From Leptospira vanthielii serovar Holland str. Waz Holland = ATCC 700522 (lineage in GTDB: Bacteria > Spirochaetota > Leptospiria > Leptospirales > Leptospiraceae), in assembly GCF_000332455.1 (NCBI RefSeq), contig NZ_AOGY02000065.1:62001-126000 (forward strand): DNA of 64,000 bases, in the 5' to 3' direction. Below the pieces are notes generated by a model that saw nothing but the letters and a program-made list of their open reading frames with translations, made no database searches and was not told where the DNA came from. This document shows positions 40,779 to 49,932 of this stretch, piece after piece; positions within the stretch are counted from its first letter, which is position 1; every line of letters starts with the position of its first letter. The position numbers were made by a program, and so were the translations under genes.

Positions 40779-42083
40779 TCAGATTTTTTTTAAAGCCTCT
40801 TCCAAGTCTACCAGAATGTCATCAATGTTTTCAAGTCCAACGCTTAAACGAACAAAACCAGGTGTTACTCCCGCAGAAATTTGTTCTGGTCCAGTCAGCT
40901 GTTGGTGGGTTGTGGATGCTGGATGGATTGCTAAAGACTTCGCATCACCAATGTTAGCAAGAAGACTAAAAAGTTCGAGTCCATCAATGAATTTTTTTGC
41001 TTTTTCCACACCACCTTTGATTTCAAAACCAACGATGGCTCCAAAGAGTCCACGTTCATGGTACTTTTTGGCTATCGCATAGTTTTTGTCCGTGGTAAGG
41101 CCTGGATAATTAACCCATTCCACCTTAGGGTGTTTGGCTAAAAATTCTGCAACTTTTAAAGCGTTTGCCGAATGTCGTTCCATACGAAGTGGAAGTGTTT
41201 CCACACCTTGAATGATTTGCCATGCGTTGAATGGGGAAATGGCAGGACCAAGATCTCTTAGGCCTTGCACTCTTGCTTTTAGAATGAATGCAATGTTCAC
41301 TCCACCAAATGGTTCGAACTTTCCGAAAACTTCCCAAAACTTAAGTCCGTGGTAGGAAGGATCTGGTTCTGTAAAATTTTTGAACTTTCCATTTCCCCAA
41401 TTGAAACTACCACCATCGACGATGATCCCACCTATAGAGGTTCCGTGACCTCCTAAAAACTTGGTGAGAGAGTGTACAACAATATCAGCTCCATGTTTCA
41501 GCGGGTTCACTAAATAAGGAGATGGCATTGTGTTATCAATCACTAACGGAACTCCCACTTCTTTGGCAACTTTACTTACTGCTGTAATGTCAAGTGTGTC
41601 TAGTTTGGGATTTCCTAATGTTTCTGCATAAAATGCTCTTGTTTTATCATTGGAAACTTTGCGGAAGTTTTCCGGATCTGATTGGTCTACGAAGTGGACC
41701 TTAATTCCGAGTTTTGGAAAAGTATAGTGGAGAAGGTTATAAGTCCCACCATAGAGTGATGAAGAAGCCACAATTTCTTGCCCAGTTTCAACGATATTCA
41801 AAAGTGCTAACAGTTCGGCACTTTGGCCTGATGCTGTCGCCAGTGCAGCTACACCACCTTCTAATGCTGCCACTCGTTTCTCTAAAACGTCAGTGGTTGG
41901 GTTCATGAGTCTTGTGTAAATATTTCCAAATTCTTGAAGACCAAAAAGACGAGCTGCATGGTCCGTATCTTTAAATACATAGGATGTGGTTTGGTACAAC
42001 GGTACAGCTCGCGACGTCGTCGTCGGGTCTGGTTCTTGCCCTCCGTGGAGTGCGATGGTTTCTGGTTTAAAATTACGTGGCAT
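40779..42083 (-). CDS. metY: O-acetylhomoserine aminocarboxypropyltransferase (sulfhydrylase)
   Basis: PLP enzyme that makes homocysteine directly from O-acetylhomoserine and sulfide. The 434-residue length and motifs fit: [25 protein letters not shown], the PLP lysine in [13 protein letters not shown], and PSYHGLKF. The start ATG at 42083 has GGAGG in the preceding bases on the minus strand. First gene of the metY-metX-metW operon; two inverted repeats lie immediately upstream and could carry its regulation. I see no SAM riboswitch in the leader. Confidence 0.96.
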   Translation of the reverse strand: MPRNFKPETIALHGGQEPDPTTTSRAVPLYQTTSYVFKDTDHAARLFGLQEFGNIYTRLMNPTTDVLEKRVAALEGGVAALATASGQSAELLALLNIVETGQEIVASSSLYGGTYNLLHYTFPKLGIKVHFVDQSDPENFRKVSNDKTRAFYAETLGNPKLDTLDITAVSKVAKEVGVPLVIDNTMPSPYLVNPLKHGADIVVHSLTKFLGGHGTSIGGIIVDGGSFNWGNGKFKNFTEPDPSYHGLKFWEVFGKFEPFGGVNIAFILKARVQGLRDLGPAISPFNAWQIIQGVETLPLRMERHSANALKVAEFLAKHPKVEWVNYPGLTTDKNYAIAKKYHERGLFGAIVGFEIKGGVEKAKKFIDGLELFSLLANIGDAKSLAIHPASTTHQQLTGPEQISAGVTPGFVRLSVGLENIDDILVDLEEALKKI

Positions 42084-42108
42084 GGTTTCCTCCGATGGTC
42101 AGGCCAAA

Positions 42109-42135
42109 CTTGACATACAGCTCTTATTTGTCAAG
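42109..42135. promoter_or_regulatory. 7-bp inverted repeat just upstream of metY
   Basis: CTTGACA (42109-42115) and TGTCAAG (42129-42135) are perfectly complementary with a 13-nt spacer, 26 nt from the metY start. Each arm also contains a TTGACA-like -35 on its own strand, so it may be part of divergent promoters or an operator. Confidence 0.4.
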
Positions 42136-42137
42136 AA

Positions 42138-42180
42138 AATATCCAATAAAATAGAATATTGATCTGTTTTATTGGATATT
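42138..42180. promoter_or_regulatory. Perfect 14-bp inverted repeat between metY and the outer-membrane protein gene
   Basis: AATATCCAATAAAA (42138-42151) and TTTTATTGGATATT (42167-42180) are exact reverse complements across a 15-nt spacer. It is A/T-rich and has no T-run suited to termination. Midway between divergent genes, it is a good candidate for a dimeric regulator site controlling metY, the facing gene, or both. Confidence 0.55.
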
Positions 42181-42237
42181 GAGGTCTGTAGATTATTTCT
42201 TATTTTCAGGGCAAAACCTTACGATAATGATCGTATC

Positions 42238-43836
42238 GTGAAGAAATACTCTCTGACTCTAGGCCTGGGAATCCTATTCCTACTACCGATTCTTGCATTA
42301 GAAGCGCAAGTGTGGGTGCCCACAGGGACTGAATCGAGACGTGCTTCCGCCTTACAGTTTGATGCCGGTGGATCGAGTTTCCAAAAGGACTACTACGGAT
42401 ATGTTTCACCAAATTTCACTTACAACCATGGAAGTAATTTTGGGTATTCCTTTTCTCTGCCTATCAATGCATTAGCCGTCGATAAGGATCCTCTCCAAAT
42501 GGATAGCAAAGCCGGAAAGATCCGGGAAATGGACTATAACAGTAAAAATGACTACTCGCGGGTTTTAAATTATATTTCTTATGGCACTTATAACCAACAA
42601 GTCCCAGGTAAGGTTACCTATTCAGCTTACACTGGTAAGATGGTCGATGGTTATGTGGGCCACGGAACCATCGTAAACAAATACCAAAGTTCCTCAAGGT
42701 TTGATTCCTATAATCCCGGTGTCATGGCTGATTTGAATACAGACTATGTTGGGGTGCAATACTTTGCCAATTCCGTCGTGAATTTTGAAGTAAATGCTGC
42801 GAGAGTTTATATCAAACCACTTGCCATAGGCAAATCGCTTTTTTCTTTATTTGATAAGTCTGCTGATTTAGCTTATTTGATGAACCTACGAGGAAATGTC
42901 CTCGACGAATCGGGTCGTTTGAGTGTAGAGGAAGAAGCAGGAAGCGAAGAAGCAAAAAACAAAAAGGCAGAAGAGGCAAGAAAAAAAGAAATCCGCCCCA
43001 TTAGTAAAGACTCTAGAATGGAACTCGTTGACAACGATCCATGGTACAACCGTTTGACGATCGGTTATACTAGAGCTTGGGACCGTGCGGCGCCTGTGCA
43101 AATGTCTTATAATACAAATGGATCGCCTGTGACTGAAAAGAACTTAGACAATCCAAAAACCACCCAAGTCACCCGCGCCTCTGTAGAAGGGATGGATATT
43201 GAATATCGACTTTTGAATCTGCCTTTTGTAGAATTCACTCCCTATCTAGACTTTAATAAAATCAAAGGACTTGATGGAGCACAAGGGACACATTATGGAA
43301 GTGTCTTTCGTTTAGGAACTAAGGATTTAAATATAATTTTAAAACCAGAGTTCCGTCAGATGACAGCAAATTATGCTCCGATGTATTTTGATAGTTTCTA
43401 CGAAGTGGAACGATTCCAAAAATTTCCAGTTTCATCTCCGCTTCGTCCCAAATATGAATATTTAGAAAACCAATCCAACGCTAAGGTAACGGGATACTAT
43501 CATACGGTTTATATCAATTTTTATCATTTAGGTTTTGAATTTGCAGTGGAAGACTATGGTCTCAAAGGAAACAAACGTGTGTTTGCTGCCGCATATATCC
43601 CACTCGGATCTTCGTTTTTGATGTCCTTTTATTATACAAAAAAAGGTTATGAATCACAAGGAAAAGCCTTTGATTTGGATAACAACACGCAAGCAGCCGC
43701 TGAAATCTCCAAATCCTTCGGTCCTATTGTCCTTCGGTTACAAAATTATCGTAAATACTATTTAGATAGCAGCGAAAAGTCTTTTGTTAGCATTGATGAA
43801 ATTCGATTTTTAGTTTCTGGTGGAATTAGTTTCTAA
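42238..43836 (+). CDS. Putative outer-membrane beta-barrel protein
   Basis: A signal peptide (KKYSLTLGLGILFLLPILALEA) is followed by a mature protein with alternating hydrophobic and aromatic strands typical of barrels, for example FGYSFSLPINAL, HYGSVFRLGTKDLNIIL, FYHLGFEFAVEDYG and a C-terminal strand ending in VSGGISF, with a terminal phenylalanine. A charged low-complexity loop (EEEAGSEEAKNKKAEEARKKE) lies near residue 235. I place the start at GTG 42238 because the signal peptide begins there; an upstream TTG at 42172 falls inside the right arm of the 14-bp inverted repeat. Function unknown; the divergence from metY might hint at sulfur or methionine uptake, which is speculation. Confidence 0.8.
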   Translation: MKKYSLTLGLGILFLLPILALEAQVWVPTGTESRRASALQFDAGGSSFQKDYYGYVSPNFTYNHGSNFGYSFSLPINALAVDKDPLQMDSKAGKIREMDYNSKNDYSRVLNYISYGTYNQQVPGKVTYSAYTGKMVDGYVGHGTIVNKYQSSSRFDSYNPGVMADLNTDYVGVQYFANSVVNFEVNAARVYIKPLAIGKSLFSLFDKSADLAYLMNLRGNVLDESGRLSVEEEAGSEEAKNKKAEEARKKEIRPISKDSRMELVDNDPWYNRLTIGYTRAWDRAAPVQMSYNTNGSPVTEKNLDNPKTTQVTRASVEGMDIEYRLLNLPFVEFTPYLDFNKIKGLDGAQGTHYGSVFRLGTKDLNIILKPEFRQMTANYAPMYFDSFYEVERFQKFPVSSPLRPKYEYLENQSNAKVTGYYHTVYINFYHLGFEFAVEDYGLKGNKRVFAAAYIPLGSSFLMSFYYTKKGYESQGKAFDLDNNTQAAAEISKSFGPIVLRLQNYRKYYLDSSEKSFVSIDEIRFLVSGGISF

Positions 43837-44548
43837 TCGAAAATATTTGGTGTAAGAGGGCAGAATAAGCAAATTCCGTTCGAAGATTGATTTTTCCTAA
43901 ACTCATTAGTTGAAATCCACTTTCCTTAAAAAACAAAATATCCTCAGGTTTCCAACCAGACTCCGGCCCAAACACAAAGAGAGTCTCTTTGAATCGTTCG
44001 CTTTGTTCTTTGACGTATGAACAGAAATCCTCACCTTCTCGATCTAAAACCAACACGACTCCTCGCCATGTTTTTAAAAAATGTTTCCAAGACTGAGTCC
44101 TTTCCTGAATCACAGATGGAAATCGACTATTTCCTGTTTGGCTAAGACCCGTTTCTAAATAGGAAACTGTATCTTTGGAGTAAACGGGGGATGTCCAATA
44201 TTCTTTATTCTTAGTTTCGGTAGCATAAAAGTAAAGTGAGTTCACTCCGTAAGCGCCGCTTAAATGAAAAAGTTTTTTCGCCGTTTGAGGCCTCGGAAGA
44301 GAAAAGAAAGTTTGGAGCTCTAATGGTCTTAAAACTTCGGGAAGAGAAATTTCTTTCTGTATTGTTGTCAAGATATCTGCTGTCGATTGGATCCGAAATA
44401 TATAATTTCCAGAACCAGGAACCACAACCTGAACGGTTTCTCCCACACCCTTTTTCAAAATGGTTTGGATGTGGTTATGCCTTTCTCCTGTTAGATGGAC
44501 TAGGTGGTTTGTATCTATTTCCTTTTCGTATACAAGGATCCAGTTCAA
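43826..44548 (-). CDS. rsmE: 16S rRNA (uracil-1498-N3) methyltransferase
   Basis: Methylates U1498 of 16S rRNA with SAM. A 240-residue SPOUT-family protein: an N-terminal PUA-like domain (HLVHLTGERHNHIQTIL) and the knot domain with LVLDREGEDF, LFVFGPESGWKPEDI and the closing LGKINLRTEFAYSALL (normally LGxRILRxETA), so the SAM-binding loop is recognisable but variant. The stop overlaps the convergent outer-membrane gene by 11 nt. Follows the zinc-ribbon gene by 3 nt. Confidence 0.93.
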   Translation of the reverse strand: MNWILVYEKEIDTNHLVHLTGERHNHIQTILKKGVGETVQVVVPGSGNYIFRIQSTADILTTIQKEISLPEVLRPLELQTFFSLPRPQTAKKLFHLSGAYGVNSLYFYATETKNKEYWTSPVYSKDTVSYLETGLSQTGNSRFPSVIQERTQSWKHFLKTWRGVVLVLDREGEDFCSYVKEQSERFKETLFVFGPESGWKPEDILFFKESGFQLMSLGKINLRTEFAYSALLHQIFSIRN

Positions 44549-44551
44549 TCG

Positions 44552-45025
44552 TTAGATCTCGTATGTTGGTTTAGATGGAGGAGGTGATTCTTCTTGCGGA
44601 TCAATGGGGTCGGATTCCTGATTTGGTTCTTCTGGAATCGGAATCTGGTTTTGTATTTCTTTCGAATCAACATCCAATCTTTGTGTTTCAGGTAAAGACC
44701 ATTTCCAAAAATATAAAAGTAAGATGGTGAATAAGAGAATGGGTATCCATTGAAACTCACGTTTCTTTGGGCCACGTTTTGATTTTAGGTAATCAATGGG
44801 TGCATAGAGTAAATCGAGAATGAGTTCTTTGTAACTCTGAAAAGAAGGTTGAAACTGAAAGGAAGGAATTGAATCGGAAGGATACTGGGAATCTTCCGCT
44901 GACTCCAAATCAGGTACAAATGTAAAACGATGAGAACAAACGGGACATTGAACCAAAATGGTTCCCTGAGTGGCAGGGAACCGTAACATCGTGGAACAAT
45001 TCGGACATTGTTTAACGAGATTCAA
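44552..45025 (-). CDS. Zinc-ribbon membrane protein (MJ0042-type)
   Basis: A 157-residue protein with an N-terminal zinc ribbon (CPNC at residues 8-11 and CPVC at about 27-30), a variable acidic stretch, one transmembrane helix (WIPILLFTILLLYFW, about 95-109), and a proline/glutamate-rich tail that ends PPPSKPTYEI. The ribbon would be cytoplasmic and the tail outside the membrane. No enzyme motif. Function unknown. Confidence 0.8.
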   Translation of the reverse strand: MNLVKQCPNCSTMLRFPATQGTILVQCPVCSHRFTFVPDLESAEDSQYPSDSIPSFQFQPSFQSYKELILDLLYAPIDYLKSKRGPKKREFQWIPILLFTILLLYFWKWSLPETQRLDVDSKEIQNQIPIPEEPNQESDPIDPQEESPPPSKPTYEI

Positions 45026-45041
45026 TTAAGAACCTTCGTTC

Positions 45042-45876
<835 letters not shown>

Positions 45877-45997
45877 GTCCGAATCTTCCTAAAAGGTTAA
45901 TTTGAGGATACCAAAGAACGACCGATGGTCGTAAACAACTATCCTGTAAAAATTATCGGTAAATCTACTAGAAGATTGAAGCCGAAACTCTTACTTT

Positions 45998-47248
45998 TTA
46001 GCGTTTCCATCCAAAATCTGGGAAGGATTCCAAATAAAAGGCAATCCCAGGAGCCTGCAACATTTCGGCTTTTTCCCAGTTTTTTGTGATCCACCGGCGC
46101 TCCACATAATCGCAGTAGTCCTTTAGATTTCTGCCGGAGGCTCCTTCTAAGATTTCTGCGAGTTTTTGTCGGTCGTTTCCGCTTAATTGTTTGGCATACC
46201 CTTCCAAAATTTTGGCACGTTCTTCCTTATTTGGCAAAGGAAAATAAATCTTTCTGTCAAAACGTGATAAAAGTGCGGAATCCAAGTCGTGTTTACGGTT
46301 GGTAGCTCCAATCGTGATGGTTCCACTGCGTTCCGCAAACCCATCTAACTTTCGGAGGAGGACACTGAGCAGATTTCTTGTGGCTTCAAAGAGTCCGTCA
46401 TCCCTCGAGGTGGCTAGCGAATCAATTTCATCCAAAAAGAGCATACATTGGGGGAAAAGGGCGGCAGCATCAAAAACCATAGCCAAGTTTTGGGAAGATT
46501 CTCCATAATACTTACTCAAAATGGACTCGATCGGCACATAGACCATAGGTACTCCGCAGAGATGGGAGACAATTTTTGCCATACTGGTTTTCCCCACACC
46601 AGGTTCCCCTTCAAAAAGAACTGCACGGGGAAGGTTCGGACTTGGTTTTTTGCGAGTGAGTTTGGTAATTTCAAAAAAAGGTTCTGGTTTTATAAGAGGG
46701 AATACCAAACTTTCTAAAATTTGGGACTTCACTTGGTCGTAACCAAAAACAGAATCAAAACCTAAATCATTCCCTTTTGCTTTTTCCAAATGGGGATCAT
46801 AGACCTCGGCTCCCAATTGGTGTAGGAGGACCCTTGGATCTTTTGCTGCCTGACCTTCCGCTTTTAAAAAATGAAAGAGGCTTAAGATGGTTTGGATTTC
46901 TTTAGTCGAAAAATCTCCATGTTTGGAACATTCCACTTTTAAATCAGATTTAAAAGAAAACCGAATCCGAAACTTGCCAGCTAGGTTCTTTTGTGGGTCA
47001 AATAGATTTTCATTTAAGGCTTGGATGCTTAAATATCCTTCTTCAAAATTGTAGATGCGGAAGTTTTCGATATAATTTCGCACAATCCCCAAACAATCCA
47101 GGATTCTGTCTTTGCTTGCGTTTTCTGTCCGAAACCGAAATAGCGTCTCTTCTTTTTCCTGAACAAACTGATAATTGGCGTTTTTTAGTTCAGTGGCAAA
47201 GAGTTCCTTCGCTTTGAAATAATCCGGATGGGAAGTAGAATTGGACAT
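45998..47248 (-). CDS. AAA+ family ATPase
   Basis: A 416-residue protein. The N-terminal half (about 1-160) is unrecognised. The AAA module has Walker A GEPGVGKTS, Walker B CMLFLDEIDSLA, an arginine-finger/sensor region (GATNRKHDLDSALLSRFDR) and a small lid domain. The closest resemblance is to FtsH/Cdc48/spastin-like AAA proteins without a protease domain. A TTG at 47374 would extend it, but that sequence is unlike a protein terminus; ATG at 47248 (MSNSTSHPDYFKAKELF) is chosen. It diverges from fliN over an 86-nt gap. Role unknown. Confidence 0.88.
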   Translation of the reverse strand: MSNSTSHPDYFKAKELFATELKNANYQFVQEKEETLFRFRTENASKDRILDCLGIVRNYIENFRIYNFEEGYLSIQALNENLFDPQKNLAGKFRIRFSFKSDLKVECSKHGDFSTKEIQTILSLFHFLKAEGQAAKDPRVLLHQLGAEVYDPHLEKAKGNDLGFDSVFGYDQVKSQILESLVFPLIKPEPFFEITKLTRKKPSPNLPRAVLFEGEPGVGKTSMAKIVSHLCGVPMVYVPIESILSKYYGESSQNLAMVFDAAALFPQCMLFLDEIDSLATSRDDGLFEATRNLLSVLLRKLDGFAERSGTITIGATNRKHDLDSALLSRFDRKIYFPLPNKEERAKILEGYAKQLSGNDRQKLAEILEGASGRNLKDYCDYVERRWITKNWEKAEMLQAPGIAFYLESFPDFGWKR

Positions 47249-47334
47249 AAGGAACAAAATGCGGAACTTTCCCTTTTTTTTCAAGGAAGGATTTTGATTT
47301 CCTCCGACGAATACATTGGAGAGGTTGTACTGAA

Positions 47335-47853
47335 ATGGGTGAAGGTTCACTATCACATGAAGACATAGACGCACTACTCGGCGGATTTAGCGGAGGTGGG
47401 AACGCTCCTGCAAGTGGTGGTTCCGGAGGCGGTGGCGGGCTTGATGATTTGGATGCCCTCGTTGGTGGAGGTGGTGGTGACGATAATGGTCCCTCCTTTG
47501 CAGACATTGCAGCAGCCCTTGGTCCTAGTGCCACTCCTTCTCCAGCAAGATCTGGATCCAAGTCTCAGTCCGGTTCTGGAAACAATACGGCCAACCTCAA
47601 CTTACTATTAGATGTCACTCTTCAATTAACAATAGAACTTGGTCGCACTACCATGTTTATCAAAGATGTTCTCCAACTTACAGAAGGTACTGTAGTAGAA
47701 TTGGATAAAAACATCGGTGAAGAACTGGATATCCTTGCCAATGGGAAACTGGTCGGTCGAGGAAAACTCATTATCTTAGATGATTATTACGGTGTTCAAA
47801 TCACACAAATTGTCGATCCCATGGAAAGACTCGGTGGCCCTGCCTTTTTATAG
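47335..47853 (+). CDS. fliN: Flagellar motor switch protein FliN, with FliM-like N-terminal motif
   Basis: Part of the C-ring that controls rotation and export. The SpoA domain fills residues about 88-168 (LLLDVTLQLTIELG, LDKNIGEELDILANGKLVGRGK). Ahead of it lies a glycine-rich linker (about 18-60), and the protein opens with SLSHEDIDALLGG, close to the FliM N-terminal peptide (LSQDEIDALL) that binds phospho-CheY. A second DDLDALVGG copy occurs at 37-46. The protein thus resembles FliY-type switch proteins. It is separated from fliM by 8 kb. Next gene starts 33 nt downstream. Confidence 0.94.
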   Translation: MGEGSLSHEDIDALLGGFSGGGNAPASGGSGGGGGLDDLDALVGGGGGDDNGPSFADIAAALGPSATPSPARSGSKSQSGSGNNTANLNLLLDVTLQLTIELGRTTMFIKDVLQLTEGTVVELDKNIGEELDILANGKLVGRGKLIILDDYYGVQITQIVDPMERLGGPAFL

Positions 47854-47886
47854 GCTTTGGACTTTTGCGAAAGAATCTGTAAACCC

Positions 47887-48330
47887 ATGGAATTTGAATC
47901 TCCTTACACACTGGAACGTATCAAAAATCCTTCGGAAGATTTACAAATAGAACTCTGGAATCTTCTCCATGAATTCAGCGTATCCAAGTTAGGTGACTCG
48001 AGTATGGAGAAAAAAGAATTTTTTGCCATACTTGTCAAAGAAGGGGAGACACTCATCGCAGCCTCCCTCTGTTATTTATTTTTCAATGGACTGAATTTAC
48101 AACTGCTTTGGGTAGCTGAAGAAAAACGTGGGATGGACCTCGGAACCAAGTTACTGAAAGAAATTGAAATAGAGGCACTGAAACTCGGTGCCACTCTTGT
48201 TTTTGGTTATTCTTTTGGGTTCCAAGCTCCCAAATTCTATACAAAACTTGGTTACACAGAAGTGGGAAAAATTCCTAATTATCCAGAAGGACAAAACTGT
48301 TATTTCCTATGTAAAAAACTTGGAACCTAA
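47887..48330 (+). CDS. GNAT-family N-acetyltransferase
   Basis: A 147-residue protein with the acetyl-CoA-binding GNAT pattern: LQLLWVAEEKRGMDLGTKLLKEIE (two parts, about residues 72-94) and the C-terminal FQAPKFYTKLGYTEVGKI. Substrate unknown. The ATG at 47887 is chosen; a TTG at 47857 just after the fliN stop would add ten residues. Probably cotranscribed with fliN. The terminal FGYSFGFQAPKFY motif resembles the GNAT enzymes acting on small metabolites. Confidence 0.88.
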   Translation: MEFESPYTLERIKNPSEDLQIELWNLLHEFSVSKLGDSSMEKKEFFAILVKEGETLIAASLCYLFFNGLNLQLLWVAEEKRGMDLGTKLLKEIEIEALKLGATLVFGYSFGFQAPKFYTKLGYTEVGKIPNYPEGQNCYFLCKKLGT

Positions 48331-48392
48331 CTCACTTGACAACTTACCCCTTTGTTTTGAATCTGTAATTTATGTTAATCCTGGCCATTGTG

Positions 48393-48475
48393 TAGACCGC
48401 CAAAACGGTGAACTTGTTTTGGATTCCCCCGCCTAAATTTAATTAGGAGGCGGCTATCTTCGCACAGGCGGTCTA
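48393..48475. repeat. Nested palindromic element between two genes
   Basis: An 83-nt block with outer arms TAGACCGCC (48393-48401) and GGCGGTCTA (48467-48475), perfect 9-bp complements. Inside, CCGCCT (48429-48434) pairs with AGGCGG (48448-48453), or alternatively CCTAA (48432-48436) with TTAGG (48443-48447). No T-run follows. It could be a small interspersed repeat, a structured RNA or a leader controlling the 48532 gene. Confidence 0.5.
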
Positions 48476-48531
48476 TTCCCTCTCATCCACTGTTTTGGTC
48501 TCCTATTTTTGTTTTGCCGCAAAAACTGGAT

Positions 48532-48999
48532 ATGTCACGTGAATCCGATTTATCTAAATACCAAAAGTTCTCTAAGAAAAAACGTTTTGATGACGAAGAC
48601 GGAGAAATCCCTTTTTCAAGTTCCAAAACCAAATCCTATCGATTCCGTTCTGATACCGGGGAATTTCGCTGTGTAGAATGCAAACAAATGGTTTTTCCTC
48701 CGGGGTATGGGACTGGTCAACGTAACCATTGTCCGAACTGTCTGACGAGTTTGCATATAGACTCTGCTCCTGGTGACAGGTCAGCTGAATGTGGGAGTAA
48801 AATGGAAGCGATCTCCATTTGGGTCAGAAAAGGCGAGTGGGTGATTTTACACCGTTGCAAAGGATGTGGGGTAATCCATGCCAACCGCATTGGACCGGAT
48901 GACAATGAAGCCATGTTGTTGTCACTCGCAGCTCAAGCCATGGCCAAACCAAGTTTTCGATTGTTTGAAGAAAATCCGGCGGAGGTTCCGCCGGAGTAA
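48532..48999 (+). CDS. RNHCP-domain zinc-binding protein
   Basis: A 155-residue protein. After a charged N-terminus (about 1-35) comes an RNHCP domain with zinc-ligand cysteines: CVECKQM, then GTGQRNHCPNCL, and later HRCKGCGVIHANRIGPDD. The family name comes from the RNHCP motif, which is intact here. Function of the family is not known to me. The ATG at 48532 is chosen; a TTG at 48514 would add six residues. Converges with the SPFH gene at 49011. Confidence 0.88.
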   Translation: MSRESDLSKYQKFSKKKRFDDEDGEIPFSSSKTKSYRFRSDTGEFRCVECKQMVFPPGYGTGQRNHCPNCLTSLHIDSAPGDRSAECGSKMEAISIWVRKGEWVILHRCKGCGVIHANRIGPDDNEAMLLSLAAQAMAKPSFRLFEENPAEVPPE

Positions 49000-49010
49000 T
49001 TCCCGTTAGG

Positions 49011-49931
49011 TTATGCTTTGGGTTTTCTTGGTTCTGTTAGGTTGGCAATGAGATTGGGTAAGTTCATTACGTCCGCAGGAACGAGAATTTCCGTATTTTC
49101 TTTGGCAACATGTAGAAAGTTTTGAATGAAAGCCTTTGTGATTTGTAGTTTGATTGCAGAGGCTCCCCCTTGGTCAGAGATGGCACCGGCAATGGCTTCA
49201 ATCCCTTTGGCAGTTGCCACGGCAAGGGCTTCAATTTCAGTTGCCTTTCCTTCGGCAGAGTTGATCCTTCTTTGTTTTTCCCCTTCCGATTTGTTTACAG
49301 CTTCTTCTTTGAAACCGAGGGAACGGTTGATTCTCGAATCTCTTTCCCCTTCGGAAAGAAGCACCTGTGAACGTTTGGCGATCTGCGCTTTTTTCTCTTT
49401 TTCCATGGCATCAAGGACAGACTTAGGTGGAACAATATTGAGAATTTCGTAACGATTCACTTTGATTCCCCAAGGTTCAGATGCTTGGTCAATAGCAGCG
49501 ACAATTGTAGAATTGATTAAATCTTTTTCTCCGATTGTTTTATCCAGTTCCATCGTTCCAATGACCGAACGCATTGTGGTTTGTGCGAGTTGGATGGCAG
49601 CAAATTGAAAGTCCTCAATTCCGTAAGAAGCCCGAACTGGATCGATGATTTTTAGATAAATCACCCCATCCACTTTCACCTGCACGTTGTCATGCGTGAT
49701 ACAAATTTGAGGTTGTACATCGATCGATTGTTCTTTCAGAGTATGGTAGTAGGCATCCCGATCCATGAAAGGAATGAGGATATGAAATCCTGCCCGCAAA
49801 CTACGAGAGTATTTTCCCATTCGTTCCACGATGAGAACATCCTGTGCCGGGATGATGCGAATGCAGCGAAAGATATTATAGATCAAATAAATGGCAACAA
49901 TCGCCCAAAATGCTAAGTATACGAACTCCAT
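49011..49931 (-). CDS. SPFH/Band 7 (stomatin-like) membrane protein, paralogue 1
   Basis: A 306-residue membrane scaffold of the stomatin/QmcA type, thought to organise membrane domains and modulate proteolysis. One N-terminal transmembrane helix (FWAIVAIYLIYNIFRCI), the SPFH domain (VLIVERMGKYSRSLRAGFHILIPF, residues split about 30-55), and a coiled coil with EGERDSRINRS and EGEKQRRINSAEG repeats. Lies 1 nt downstream of a second SPFH gene and is the last gene of an nfeD-SPFH-SPFH operon. Confidence 0.94.
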   Translation of the reverse strand: MEFVYLAFWAIVAIYLIYNIFRCIRIIPAQDVLIVERMGKYSRSLRAGFHILIPFMDRDAYYHTLKEQSIDVQPQICITHDNVQVKVDGVIYLKIIDPVRASYGIEDFQFAAIQLAQTTMRSVIGTMELDKTIGEKDLINSTIVAAIDQASEPWGIKVNRYEILNIVPPKSVLDAMEKEKKAQIAKRSQVLLSEGERDSRINRSLGFKEEAVNKSEGEKQRRINSAEGKATEIEALAVATAKGIEAIAGAISDQGGASAIKLQITKAFIQNFLHVAKENTEILVPADVMNLPNLIANLTEPRKPKA

Positions 49932-49932
49932 A

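Noticed and set aside
42172..42237. TTG at 42172 as start of the outer-membrane protein
   Set aside because: It falls within the right arm of the 14-bp inverted repeat and precedes a clear signal peptide that starts at GTG 42238.
42084..42237. SAM or other riboswitch in front of metY
   Set aside because: I looked for a SAM-I-like multi-stem leader with G/C-rich helices and a terminator and found only A/T-rich inverted repeats.
47190..47561. Gly/Pro/Ser-rich minus-strand frame over the start of fliN
   Set aside because: It is the complement of the FliN glycine linker; no start site or family support.
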